This document shows, piece by piece, positions 49,717-60,655 of a DNA stretch of 64,000 nucleotides. The first letter of the stretch is position 1, and every line of letters starts with the position of its first letter. This DNA comes from Arctopsyche grandis (Eukaryota > Arthropoda > Insecta > Trichoptera > Hydropsychidae), in assembly GCF_051622035.1 (NCBI RefSeq), contig NC_135355.1:6436001-6500000 (forward strand), written 5' to 3'. The notes beneath the pieces were generated by a model. The model saw only the letters and a program-made list of their open reading frames with translations, did not search any database and was not told the DNA's origin. Both the position numbers and the translations under genes were made by a program.

Positions 49717-52700
49717 TTATTTCAAATGTTTTTTTGATTTCAAGTTCGATACCAATATAAATCCCACTATATGAAAAAATGCAAAAAAAGCAAACGGTAA
49801 AAATTGCACCGATGAATAATATACATAGATTTTCGATGGATCAAGTAGCAATATGGACATGAAGAAAAACCCTACGAAGTACGTGTTTACAATGTACATG
49901 ATAATTGTAAATATTTTTGAATTCTGAAAGTACAAATACAAAAATGTGTAAATATACATATGTAATTTATGTATTATATTTATAAATTTAAAAAAATATT
50001 ATTATATTACCCGCGGAGATAAATTATCATTGACAAGCATAAAGCGACGTTCTGCCAATGAATGTATTACTATGAAAATCAATCCAATTTGATATCCAAG
50101 TTCAATACCATGCCAATGAGCACACACAGCTATCGTTATGATCGGCCTAAATTTATAATAACATATTAATTAAATCTTTAAATTTATATTTTTCAATTAA
50201 CTTAACATGCTATTATACCAAAACAGTTTAAAATGTGAAGTTCTCGGCAGCGACCGGTAAATGTACATTGCCATAAAATACTGAATTGATTTATTCCACA
50301 CTCTAATAAATTTTGTATACCAAGGCGTGGTTTGAATGGCGTAGATATCAATACAACTTATTGCCTTGAAATCATATTCCAAATCAAGAGCTTCTTCATA
50401 GGAACTGAAAAACTCAAATATGATGATTGAACAAGCTAAGCAGTAATAGGTATGTACCATAGATATAGAATATACATAGATGTGCCTTTACATACAAATT
50501 TCGTTGTATGTAAAGGGGGATGCGGGGGGTTTAACTAGCGGGGAAGTGGTGAAAAAAAAGGTCGACGCAGCGATCGTCAGTGGTCAGCAACCAGTTTATG
50601 TACATATGTACATGCACTGAAGTTTTATTTTATTTATAACTTTATTTTATTGGACACTCCGCGTGACAATAAACCAAACTAATAAAGCCATATTAAGAAA
50701 AAAATATTTAGCTATACACTATATTAAACTACAAATGTATGTTACTATAATAAAACCATCATTAACTATTACAATGTTTAAAAATTAGTAACTTCCACAA
50801 TGATCAATTTTAAAGCTGACACTTTAATATTAAGTTCATTGTTTGTAATTTTAAACTTAATGTCGATTTCTGAATTTCCTTCAGTGCCAACAAGATATAC
50901 GTGTGCATTTAGAGACATCTGTGGCAGAGGTTGTCGACCGCTGTTCAATCACTGCATACAACACTACATAAATCGCGCCGATATTTCATTATATGTTAAA
51001 ATACTACTATAATTGAAGACATTATATATTAATTCTTACTTATGATATGTGATGCCATCCACCTTTTTATGTTTTCTTGAGTAATTGTAACACAATTTCA
51101 CTGAACACGTTGGCATTTTCAAAAAATGTCAATTGACCTTCCTACTTAGAAGCTAACTAGCTACTGAGAGAGAGTGTGCATGATCTGTAATATTTTGTTT
51201 GTGCATGATCCAACAGGGTGACCGGCTTAGTGCGTAAGGGCTTATCTATGGTATTCTATATCTATGGTATGTACCTATAGTATTATTTTTTCCAATTAAA
51301 AACTTACATTTTCTTAAGATCTTTATAATTTTCAGTCGGACCATGTGTCGACACACATTTAGCTGTTACTGGATATGCTCCAAATCCTGCAGCAGCACAA
51401 ATGCATTCCGACATTGTTAAACCGAAGACAATCCATAATTTGAACCGGTTAAATTGAATTACACTGTAGGTGAATTTATAAAAGAACGATCTTTGGGAAA
51501 ACTCTTCGGTAAATATGTACTATTTAAGAAAAATACAACATTTTTACATCAATTAATTGCAAACAAGATAACTCAATTTAAAGTTCATAATATCGTCGAT
51601 AAGTTGATTAATTATTTTATAAACCTACCATACGAGGCCATGTCATATTAAACACACAATACAACATAAAATGTATTAGAACATGTGGAAGTCTTTTTTT
51701 TATAAAATCCCACGAATTTGAACATCGTGCAAAAGGTAGCTTTATGAAATCATCAAATGTTCTGTAACGTATATATGGACCTAATGAAAATTTTTTATTA
51801 AAATTAAGGCCACCAAAATTTTGGAGATTAAAATTCTTGTTGAAATTTTCCAACGGGTTATCGTTTCTCAGTCCTCATTCCTTACCTACTATCATGCCAA
51901 TGTATGAAAATGTATAGTGCAGGATATCTGAAAAAGTTGGCGATATTTCATCGACGTCTTCATCCGGATATGGTTTCCGATAGTTGATATCGTTTCGCTT
52001 TTGGTAATTGCTAATCTCGAAAGCCACCCCAGCTAATTTACAAGTAACAAGCATCATCATGAAATTTATGTGCACGTAGAAATTCCGATCTTCATACATA
52101 ATCCACAATCTGAACAGCGTTAAATATATCATCATAAAACCAAACACAACGATGTGACAACGTCTGAAATTATGAAATCATGCTATAGTTTTAATTGGAG
52201 GGGCAATTATCATATTTAATTAATGACTAATATTTCTCTCTAATTTATAATAACTTTTCATCAAAAAATCTACACCTTAGAAAAACTAAAAATATCTTAG
52301 TTTTAGACTGGCTACATACAATAATGCACCTTATCTAGTCTTATAAGGGGAAAATAGAAGGAAAAAAAATGGATTGGCAGGAAAAAGTTATCTTGGCTTC
52401 GAAACATGCGCATGTGGACCGATATGAGCGCCGAAGATCTGTTCCGAGCCGCTCAAGACCGATGTAGATATATTCAAATAATCGACGAGGTGGTCGCCAA
52501 CGTCCGGATGCGGACAAGGCATTAACAAGAAGAAGATCTAGTCTTTAGGCTACATACAATCAGTGCCGGTTTTAGGGGGGGGCTAGGTCGGGCTGCGCCC
52601 AAGGGCGCCAAATAAGTTAGGGCGCCGAACGATGCGCCAAAGGCGCTTTAAAATTTCAAATTAGAGCGCCAAAAGCAATAAAAATTTTAGATTACAGCGC

Positions 52701-53178
52701 CAAAGGCGAAAGTTCTTTCTAAGGGTGTTTTGAAAAAATTGCCCGAGGGCGCCATCAGGTGTAAGGCCGGCACTGCATACAATGACATATGTATTATGTA
52801 CATACGTACATGTAGAATGTTTAATAGTTGTTTAAAGTAGTGACAAATATTGAAAAGTTATAGATCAAATTTTTAATTCGAGTATTGTACAAATATATGG
52901 ACTAAAAGTAACGTTTTTGAATACCTTTTGTCTGTGTAGAGTGTAAGAAAGGCTCCAAAGATCATTGCCAAGATCAAATGGCAAGCATGACCACCCATGA
53001 TGAAGAAAATTAGAAACAGGCCCATGCAAGTTCCGGTCCATTTTTTCAGTTCAACTGACTGGATCCTCTTTTGAACCAGTCCACCAAACACCAAGCAAAT
53101 GATAATCAAACCGAGATAGATTATGTCGCGATGTCCAAATATATGATCTATTATCTTCCAAAACTCTTCTGAATACAT
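49717..53178 (-). CDS. MBOAT7: Lysophospholipid acyltransferase 7, paralogue B (MBOAT7/frj)
   Basis: Seven exons on the minus strand (53178-52925, 52163-51886, 51780-51629, 51519-51308, 50404-50219, 50146-50011, 49923-49717) join to 474 residues. Exons 1-6 are exactly as long as those of paralogue A (254, 278, 152, 212, 186, 136), and all intron phases match. Signatures are YIGMIVGPYIRYRTFDDF, CAAAGFGAYP, catalytic Asn in RVWNKSIQYFM (N336) and catalytic His in CAHWHGIELGYQ (H373). The end VSNLKSKKHLK carries a KKxLK-like basic tail, unlike paralogue A. By eye about two thirds to three quarters of residues agree with A, so the duplication is old. Intron 4 (50405-51307) is almost filled by a TIR element. 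Confidence 0.93.
50447..51277. mobile_element. TIR element in MBOAT7-B intron 4
   Basis: A perfect 26-bp inverted repeat bounds it: TAGGTATGTACCATAGA... at 50447-50472 and its complement at 51252-51277. Weaker pairing continues inward for about 15 more bases (CATAGAT). The interior is AT-rich with GGGTGACCGGCTTAGTGCG near the right end. The arms resemble those of the short element at 7841-8057. The superfamily is unknown to me. Confidence 0.7.
50800..51012 (+). CDS. Small cysteine-containing ORF inside the TIR element
   Basis: The 70-residue frame starts with an ATG and a hydrophobic stretch (LILSSLFVILNLMSI) that could be a signal peptide. A short segment with four cysteines follows (YTCAFRDICGRGCRPLFNHC). 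It sits in the middle of the TIR element, opposite in strand to MBOAT7-B. I recognise no family; it may be a cargo ORF or chance. Confidence 0.2.
   Translation: MINFKADTLILSSLFVILNLMSISEFPSVPTRYTCAFRDICGRGCRPLFNHCIQHYINRADISLYVKILL
52370..52540 (+). mobile_element. LINE reverse-transcriptase C-terminal fragment
   Basis: The frame SWLRNMRMWTDMSAEDLFRA continues AAQDRCRYIQ and VVANVRMRTRH before a stop. The W-LRN-R-WT...LFR-A-DR pattern and final VANVR occur at the extreme C-terminus of R1/I-like LINE proteins. Only this end is left. It lies in intron 1 of MBOAT7-B. Confidence 0.55.
52561..52775. mobile_element. hAT MITE, CAGTGCCGG family (copy 2)
   Basis: It begins CAGTGCCGGTTTTAGGG and ends GTAAGGCCGGCACTG, with a perfect 8-bp duplication CATACAAT (52553-52560 and 52776-52783). 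It is rich in GGCGCC blocks and is an internally shortened relative of 33765-34044. Confidence 0.88.
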
Positions 53179-53360
53179 GTTCGTTGTTTGCAACATCAGG
53201 CTAGAATGACTACCTGGTAATGCTGGACTTTGAATAAATACGCAAACACGCTTGGCTTTAATTAATTACATATATTATATTTATTGATTATGCCTATGTA
53301 TCACAGCACCATCATAATATTTGCACAAATTCAAGTAGTATTGGGGACAGTTAATATGAG

Positions 53361-53885
53361 TAGGGTTGTCAGATTTCATGCAAGTCAAACCGGGATATAC
53401 CCCCCCTCCCCAAAAAAATATCAGATCAAATAATTTTTAATTTATATTAAATAATTTAATTATATTAATTACTTAAATAGGGACAAGGCAGTCATAAAAA
53501 AAAATATTTTAAAACAATTAACAATACAATATAAACCAACGAATAGGAACAAAAGTAACCATACACATCTAAATTAAAATAATACAAATTTTTAATAATA
53601 GTTTTCTAAAATCTGTATTTTTATATTTGTCATTAGATTTAACCTTTTGCGAGAGTATATTGTTTGTAATTAGATAATCATACATTTGGCAACAATTTAA
53701 ATCATAGTTTTCAACGCATTTTAGAAAACTTTCAACAGTATCCACAAAACTTAAAAACTTTTGTAGGAATTTAAAAAGTAGTAAACCGGGACATTAGGGC
53801 GTCCCGAGAGGTTTGTTCGGGACACCGGGACACGAGACTTAAAACTGGTGATAATCCCGATTAATCGGGACGCCTGACAACCCTA
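53361..53885. mobile_element. hAT MITE, TAGGGTTGTCAG ends
   Basis: It begins TAGGGTTGTCAGATTT and ends CGCCTGACAACCCTA, flanked by a perfect 8-bp duplication AATATGAG (53353-53360 and 53886-53893). Near both ends are CCGGGA blocks. It is non-coding and sits upstream of MBOAT7-B. Confidence 0.9.
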
Positions 53886-54005
53886 AATATGAGCCATTTT
53901 AAGCGGCCGTGAACACCGTGCGTGTGAGTCGAAATGTGAGTGTGTGCGTTTCGCGCCTCGCGACATTCCCCATTTTTTGTCCCGCGACAAAAGTTTCACG
54001 AACTT

Positions 54006-54331
54006 TCACGAACGCATCCAATGCTGGAGAAGTGGTTAAGGATGCTCTTAATACACTCAAAACAACTTTGAGCACATGGAAATTCCAGGAAGATGATGAA
54101 TGTGACCTACACGGTAAAATCGTAGCTAAAAGGTTGCGACAATTACCCCAGGATGAAATAATGGAGATTATGTGTGATATTTATAACATATTTAGGCATT
54201 GTGACCAACTAAATAAACCATATTTTTCGCCTTCTACTATATATGATCCATCACCAAATCCCACCTATTCTTATCCAGAAACTACTTCTAATAACCCACT
54301 AAATAGAAACTACTCCAATACTCTAATATAA
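54006..54331 (+). pseudogene. MADF/BESS-type accessory protein fragment of a Harbinger element
   Basis: The frame reads DDECDLHGKIVAKRLRQLPQ followed by DEIMEIMCDIYNIF, a BESS-like motif seen at the C-terminus of MADF/Myb-SANT proteins. In PIF/Harbinger elements such a protein is the second ORF. The N-terminal DNA-binding domain is not found, and the segment begins just after an unrelated hAT MITE. It faces the transposase fragment at 54535-54849. Confidence 0.5.
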
Positions 54332-54534
54332 CTCACATTCCCGATCAAAGCATAGCCGAAGGTTCACTGATAATTATAACTTCTGATGAAGTTATCCGTC
54401 CGGCTACATTCCACAAATGATGAAAAAATGTACAAACATGATTAATTTTTATTTTCGTAATAAATTTTTTAATCAATTTGAACAATAAGATCATTTTAGT
54501 GTTTTTATTTAGTTTTATAACTATTTTAGAGCAT

Positions 54535-54849
54535 TTAGTGTTTAGAACTATTTCGTTTAATTACCTTAATTTCCTCTTTCAGTACTTGATTCAAAGCCTG
54601 GCGCACTTCTGGTATAATCTTCGATATCAGTAGAGGTGAAATTGTGATTAAAAAGGGAAGACTTTCGAAGCTGTCTCCAGTAGTCAAAAATCGAAATGTA
54701 ACGGCGAGGCGCATTCTATCCGGGATGGCTTTTCGTAATCTCGTATCTTGTTTAGCAATCATTTGTGAAACCTTATTTAAAGCGGGCTCTTCACTCGCCC
54801 GTGAACAACGGCGTGTACTCGCGCCGCGACTCAATGAGTGTGGTGACAT
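54535..54849 (-). pseudogene. PIF/Harbinger transposase, N-terminal fragment
   Basis: The minus-strand frame contains RLRKAIPDRMRLAVTFRFL, TTGDSFESL and then ISKIIPEVRQALNQVLKEE. This is the helical N-terminal region of HARBI1-like transposases (KAI-P-ERLA-TLRFLATGDS-SL ... IS-IVPEVC-AI). It ends at a stop before the DDE catalytic core, so it cannot be an active nuclease. Confidence 0.75.
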
Positions 54850-54892
54850 CTTTTTACTAACCTCTTCTTACTTTGTTCGCGCCAGTGGCGTA

Positions 54893-55000
54893 GCTAGAAA
54901 TTTTGGGCCCTGATACAAAAATTTCGCCCCACTTCCTGACCAGTTTGTTCGCTTCTGATTTTATTTCTTCGTATGAATTTCGTAATTTACAATATGTAAG
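54893..55000 (+). mobile_element. Single hAT-like end
   Basis: CAGTGGCGTAGCTAG followed by AAATTTTGGGCCC is a typical hAT terminus, but no matching inverted end or target duplication can be located downstream. The element is truncated. Confidence 0.5.
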
Positions 55001-55130
55001 GTTTAACACCAAAGTGGCTTCGTCTGAACTCTAAAGTAAGATCTCGTTTCTGCAATATTTTCGTACTCGAGTGGCTACACGCCCGACCTTGTAACTTCAT
55101 ACGCAGCTTAGCTTATAAATATGTGTATAG

Positions 55131-55277
55131 CAGTGGCGTTCGGTGAAATTCTTTCTCTTTTTGTCATAAAGTCCAACTTAATGTGCACGAACAGGATATA
55201 AAGGCTGTTCTCCTTGTATCCTGCTCGCGCACATTAAGTTAGGCTGTAGAGAGAGAGAATTTCACCACACGCCACTG
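55131..55277. mobile_element. hAT MITE, 147 bases, perfect 8-bp target duplication
   Basis: Ends CAGTGGCGTTCGGTGAAATT and AATTTCACCACACGCCACTG pair, and inner CAACTTAATGTGCACGAACAGG pairs with the CTGCTCGCGCACATTAAGTT side. The flanks GTGTATAG (55123-55130 and 55278-55285) are identical. Diverged relatives are embedded in the three composite elements at 13800, 22427 and 38731. Confidence 0.92.
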
Positions 55278-55303
55278 GTGTATAGCATCAAATATGATCC
55301 ATA

Positions 55304-55350
55304 TGTAGGAATCTATCACAACTTGTGCTATTACGCATCTTGTGCTATTA
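55304..55350 (+). mobile_element. LTR fossil, family B, first 50 bases only
   Basis: It starts TGTAGGAATCTATCACAACT, like the beginning of family B, but continues into unrelated sequence. It is a short fragment. Confidence 0.4.
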
Positions 55351-55441
55351 TCCATCTAAATATATCGAATAATGAAACAGAACAGAACAGAAAATGACAA
55401 AATACTTTCTCACGTATTCCAACAAAAACCAAGTAAGTATG

Positions 55442-55997
55442 TATAGGACGGGTTAAAGGTTTCGATCGTTTCCCGGCCTATGGAAACTCAGTTGAGTTTG
55501 ACAGAGGATCGTTTATTTTTGTTCAATTGTTACAATGGCTATTGTATGTACGAAGAGGTTGAGCTTCGGAGAAGTGATCTGGTTGAACTCCAGAGGTTCA
55601 CTCTGGTGTCTGGAGCTGCTGCGTCACTTTATATACGTTCTGGGTTGGAGCGTGCCGCGCGCAAATGCTTTGTCTTCGTTTCCAGGACACGTGTGTTGGT
55701 CACATGTGTTGACCTACTTTCGAGGCGCGTGCTTTATAGCTGTGGGGTCAGCGCCAGGACGCCGTTCGTTTGAGAATGCGGTCATGTGCCACGAGTAAAT
55801 GTCTTTTTAAGACACGTGTTACGATATCCTGATGACATCACTGTTGGGTTTCGTTCGTTTTACGATCGAGCGATGAACTCTTTCTTCTGGAATGGTCGAA
55901 GGGGACGTTGCCCTTGAGTTATGCACGTTTGTACAGGATCGATGATGAGATCACTGGTTTTGATTCGTAATAGCACAAGTCGTGCTAGATTCCTACA
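55442..55997 (-). mobile_element. LTR fossil, family B, full-length solo copy
   Basis: On the minus strand it runs from TGTAGGAATCTAGCACGACT to AACCCGTCCTATA, the same ends as 61831-62399, and aligns with it throughout. No clear target duplication can be read and no internal region is attached. It lies upstream of APEH. Confidence 0.75.
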
Positions 55998-56097
55998 ATA
56001 GGTATCATTACAAATTAAATTGACCGTCACCTCAGTAACAAATAGTTGAAAAAACAAGAATTTTGGGGTTGAGATGTACTCCATATCGATACGGGAG

Positions 56098-56235
56098 GGT
56101 TAAAATCTCAATCACGGAACATCTGGCACCCAAAAACTCCATCAATCGAAATATTGTACTAACGAGAACTCGAGTGCCAGATTGTCGATTGTCGTGCGTG
56201 CGATCGCAATTTGCGCAATAATCCGTTAGGCGATC
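56098..56235. mobile_element. MITE of the ACATCTGGYAGCC family
   Basis: ATCTCAATCACGGAACATCTGG, CTCCATCAATCG and TACTAACGAGAACTCGAGTG match the interior of the family. One end (GATCGCAATTTGCGCAATAATC) is kept. It is partial. Confidence 0.65.
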
Positions 56236-56806
56236 ATTTTCACTCTCATTAACAAAATGCCTAAATCAAAGTATAATAAATTGTATAGTGGATGAAGTGA
56301 GTCTTATGACCAAAACTCTGATTGTTTACGGCTGTCATTGTGACGGAGCTCGATTCGATTGTGCAAATTGACTCGCTGTATTTATTTCATTGTGTTTGTA
56401 TAACAATTCCTTTTTACTTTGTTTAATTTGCCAAGAATACAAAAGACTATTTTACTTTTATCTGATTTTTTGGAACAATGAATTATTTAATAATGGTAAT
56501 GATTTTATTTTTGATATTCTTCATTTCTAGTCATATTTAATACTGAAAATTTGAAATTTACATTTGAATCGTCCCAATGTATTTTATCAATAGTTTTAAA
56601 TACATTTATTACATAGACAAATCGATTTTTATGCATATGTTGGCATGTTCTATTTGCATATATGATATCTGTTATCATAAACAGAGTGTTTGTTTTTTTT
56701 TTTTGAGCATATGATAAAAGATAAAAACTCGTTGTTTTCAGAGTTGAATAAAAGCGAAGTTTACATACTTGGAATTTATCATTCTCTTGTTCTCTTCGGA
56801 TTAACA
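56236..56806. other. Upstream region of APEH
   Basis: No gene is seen. The APEH promoter and leader are expected here. The long T run at about 56691-56704 lies just before the first exon region. Confidence 0.3.
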
Positions 56807-59800
56807 ATGTCCTCACAAGTAATTTCAACCTATCTACATACATTGTTTTATTTTATTTGTATTTTAGTATTGATTTTAATTTTTCTTACTATGTATGCTG
56901 TTCAGCTTGATAGAGTTTTAAATGCATATCGAACGCTTGCTCTAATACCGGCGCTAGCCAGCGCTAAGATTTATAAAAATGGCTCTACAATTATATCCAA
57001 CTGGACTGAAAGAAACCTGGAGAGAAATAAGACGTCTAAAATCGAATTCACACATAATATCAATAAAGATTTAGAAGTTACTTCGGAAACTAGTTTTGGA
57101 ATCGATATTACCAATGAGTGAGTTAAACTACCTACATATGTACATTTGTGACAAAATTTCATCACACTGTCTGTGAATAACATGTTTTTATTTTGCCAGA
57201 TTAATATCGATCATTTCGCCTTCCGAAAATTTGAAAGCTTTGATCAGAGAGAGCACTGATTCAAAGGATGCTAAAAAGCAATATTTGGAAATTTGGAGAC
57301 GTAGGCAAATAAAACAGTGCATTGATTTGGCCGCTTTAGACATTCATGGCGATGTCTATACCGACTGTAAGATTACAATTTTTCATTGACTTTTTATCAT
57401 AACAATCGTGATATGTTAAGTACGTGTTTTGTCAAGCAGCTGAATTCGGTAGTTTTAATTGGAACAACACTGAAGATCGCCTAATTTACATTGCCGAAAG
57501 AAAACTTCCAAAATCTGAACCATTCTTCAAGAGAAACAAGTCTAATAGTAAAGAAGGAAATGATGACCCTACTCCGTTAAAGGTATAGTATATTCTATAT
57601 TTGATTTAACATTTCATCTTTACTGAATTCTCTTTCTTCAACATAGTATTTGATTATTATTATACGAGATAGTCTCTTTAATGATATAATAGAATATATG
57701 TGTGATAGTTTGTTTTGCATTTAATATAGGGTATTGAATACGATTATAAACCGGAATGGGGTGAACAATTAGTCGGAAAACATCTTTCGTCGATTATCAT
57801 GTGTCAACTAGAAACGGAAGCTTTTGACGTCATCGATTGGATTCCAGATAGTTGGTGCCCTGGACAAGTTTCTTGGTCTCCCAACGGGGAAGCGATTATT
57901 GGCGTTGCATGGGAAACAGAACCCAGAAGATTGGGTCTTATTTTTTGTACTAACAGACCTAGTTTTATATTTAGCGTTACACTTGATAAAAAATATGGTA
58001 AGTGAATTTAGTTTAAATATATACATACATATATAACCTCATCGGTTTTGTTAATTTTATAATAATATTTTATCATTTCAGTTGTTGTTTCACCAAAAGG
58101 TAAATCTGTACGATCTCCTAGATTCAGCAGCGATGGAAAGTATTTAATCTGGCTGCAACGAGATGATGCTGGACCTCATCACGGATGTCATCAACTTGTT
58201 AAAACATCTTGGCCACTTACCGAAGAGGTGCAATTACTTTTTTCAAATCCTTTACATCATATTAATTAATACGCTCATTAATAAGATTGTATTTTAATAT
58301 ATGATTCAGCCTAGTATCGAAGTCGTAATAGATATTGTCGATAAAGAGATATCGATTACTAATAATGAAACATTTACCGGGATATACGCTCAAGGATTTC
58401 CAAAAAGGACTTTTGCCGATGATGGGAAACGAATTGTTTTCTCTACACCACAGCGTACAGAAAATCGCTCATATGTTGTAAATTTAGGTACTTACTTATT
58501 TAATTTTTTTCAATTTTTATATACATACATACATATTAAACAATCCTTTGAATATTACATAACCAGCAACATAGACTAGCGGTTAGCGTATATTGCTTTC
58601 AAACAAAGTGGTCATCCCACTGGTTGCTGCTGACCAGACCTTGTTTATGTGACTTCAAATCAGAGTTTGCCATTTTATCTGATTTTCATTGAAACGGTTC
58701 CTGCAAATTGTCGTCCCTGTCCTATCTCTCGCAAAAATTCGTTTTATTCAGCATCTCGATTTTTCGCTAATTTGTATAAAATGCTGTAAATTTGTCCATA
58801 GATGTCTCTGTGGATGTTGATCATATTTACCATGTATAATGCTTACAATTTTTCACCATAGATGTCGTGTTGAATGTAAAATATATAACAATTATGTATT
58901 TATAATAAATATTTCGTAATCTGTATAGTATACTCGTCGCATTTAGAGCGATCTGTAAGGACGAGTGTGCATGATTGATAAAATAAAAATAAAAATAAAA
59001 TATGAATAACAATATCTAATGCTACGTTAATTTTTAGATACTCGGCAAATAGTGGACATTTCTGATGTATCAACACCATGCAGCACAGTCGTTTTGGATG
59101 TTTATCAGGATATTATATTGGCTGCGAGATCTTCCCTAACAACTCCTGCTCAGGTTTTGTCCAAATCATTGAATATGACATGTGTATAACATTAAATGTA
59201 TAGTAAATTTATTTATTTACTCCAGTTAGTTATTGGTAAACTACCGAGTGTTGGTAACGAAAAGGCTATTAAATGGACAGTAATTGATGATAATTCTGCA
59301 CTTGTTCCTGAAGCTATTTCGTCCTCCGATGTCGACTATATGGAATTAATCCATGAAAATGTGTCGGATGTCATAAGTGAATATTTATTTTCCTGTTATA
59401 CAATGAAAGTAACATTCATTGAAAACAGTAAGATCTTAAAGAATTTTAAATTAATATTTTAGATGATTTTTCCGTATTGTATTTCGGCAATTCAAAGTCA
59501 TCGTCTGAAAAAGCACCATTTATTATTTACCCACACGGAGGTCCTCATTCAAGTTTTGTAAATTCCTTCAGTATGGACACAGCACTGTTGCGAATGCTCG
59601 GTAAATCAATTAAACACATTATATCTTATATATGACATTGTGTTGGTTTTAATTGATATTTTAAAGGATTCTCCGTGGTTTTGGTGAACTTCCGTGGCTC
59701 TACTGGCGCTGGACAAAGCCGACTATTATATTTACCGGGTAGAATCGGAGAAGCTGATGTTAAAGACTGCATCTTAGCAGCTGACAAAGCTTTAGAAAAG

Positions 59801-60440
59801 TATAATGTGGACGCCGATAACTGCTCGCTGTTTGGTGGATCTCACGGTGGCTTCCTCGTCACTCATCTCAGCGGTCAATATCCGGATCGATTTAAATCCG
59901 TCGTCGCCAGAAACCCTGTTATTGACGTAGCAACTATGATAAATTCAAGCGATATACCTGATTGGTATGTATTACATGTAATATTCATTCTCAACTGCAT
60001 GCTACATACATAGATATTTAATTTGGAATTTTGACATTGCAAGGTGTGCCTTCGAAGCTGGATCTGAGTTCACTGAAGTTGGACCAGTCGACAATAATCT
60101 ATTGAGAACTATGCGAATGTCTTCTCCGTTAGTTCATGCTCATAATGTGAAAGTGCCGACATTGCTGTGTCTCGGATCGAAAGATAAAAGAGTGCCTTAC
60201 TTTCAAGGAATCGAATATTTTCACAGAATCAAAGCGAATGGGTGTAAAGCCAGGTGACTATTTTCGATTAGGTTTAATAATTGTTTTACTAATCATATTT
60301 ACACCACTATTTGATTATTATTGTACTGTATTTGTTGTAGAATGTTGGTGTATGAAGACAATCACTCATTGAGCTCTGGAACTGTTGAGATGGACCATTT
60401 AGTCAATGCTGGTTTATGGTTTCTTGAACATTTGAAGTAA
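56807..60440 (+). CDS. APEH: Acylamino-acid-releasing enzyme (acylaminoacyl-peptidase)
   Basis: Thirteen exons join in phase to 729 residues (human 732): 56807-56818, 56906-57117, 57200-57366, 57440-57582, 57730-57997, 58082-58227, 58310-58487, 59038-59153, 59226-59427, 59463-59600, 59667-59964, 60044-60253 and 60341-60440. The S9C family removes N-acylated amino acids from peptides in the cytosol. The N-terminal half is the beta-propeller (WTERNLER, FGSFNWNNTEDRLIYIAE, VSWSPNGEAI, FCTNRPS). The alpha/beta-hydrolase half has the oxyanion-site PHGGPHSSF, nucleophile GGSHGG (S586), DIPDW, Asp in GSKDKRVP (D674) and His in EDNHSLS (H705); all three match the human positions within two residues. 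The first coding exon is only 12 bases (MSSQ), and intron 1 is 87 bp, in frame and open, so it could be retained. Intron 7 carries a SINE. Confidence 0.94.
58565..59005 (+). mobile_element. tRNA-derived SINE (copy 4)
   Basis: The head GACTAGCGGTTAGCGTATA resembles a tRNA A-box region; the B box is eroded (GTGGTCATCCCACTGG). The body shares CTGACCAGACCTTG, TTATCTGATTTTCATTG and CATAGATGTCTCTGTGGAT with the other copies. The 3' hairpin ACTCGTC/GACGAGT (58932-58966) precedes a TAAAATAAAA tail. It lies in APEH intron 7. Confidence 0.82.
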
Positions 60441-60655
60441 TATCCATGCTAAATTTGTGATCATCATATGTACATACATGATATTATGCCATTCATGAAG
60501 ATATAATTATAAAATACATATGCATTATAAATACTTTTAGATTTGATACTCAATTTTATAAATAAATTCATAATAAATGTACTTATATCATATAAAAAAT
60601 TTATTGTTTTATTGTTATTTTTAATATTAATGCAAAGAATTAAAGATACTTTACA
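60441..60655. other. Short intergenic spacer between convergent APEH and CCDC40-like genes
   Basis: Only 215 bases separate the two stop codons. AATAAATTC at about 60560 fits APEH polyadenylation. Confidence 0.6.

Noticed and set aside
50800-51012. Interpretation of the small cysteine ORF as a toxin-like or antimicrobial peptide gene
   Set aside because: Only four cysteines, no recognisable family and a position inside a transposon. I keep it as an unexplained ORF without function.
55480-55798. Overlapping 90-residue frames on several strands that recur at 4635-4871 and 62107-62361
   Set aside because: They recur because the underlying LTR is repeated. Frames differ between copies and resemble no protein.
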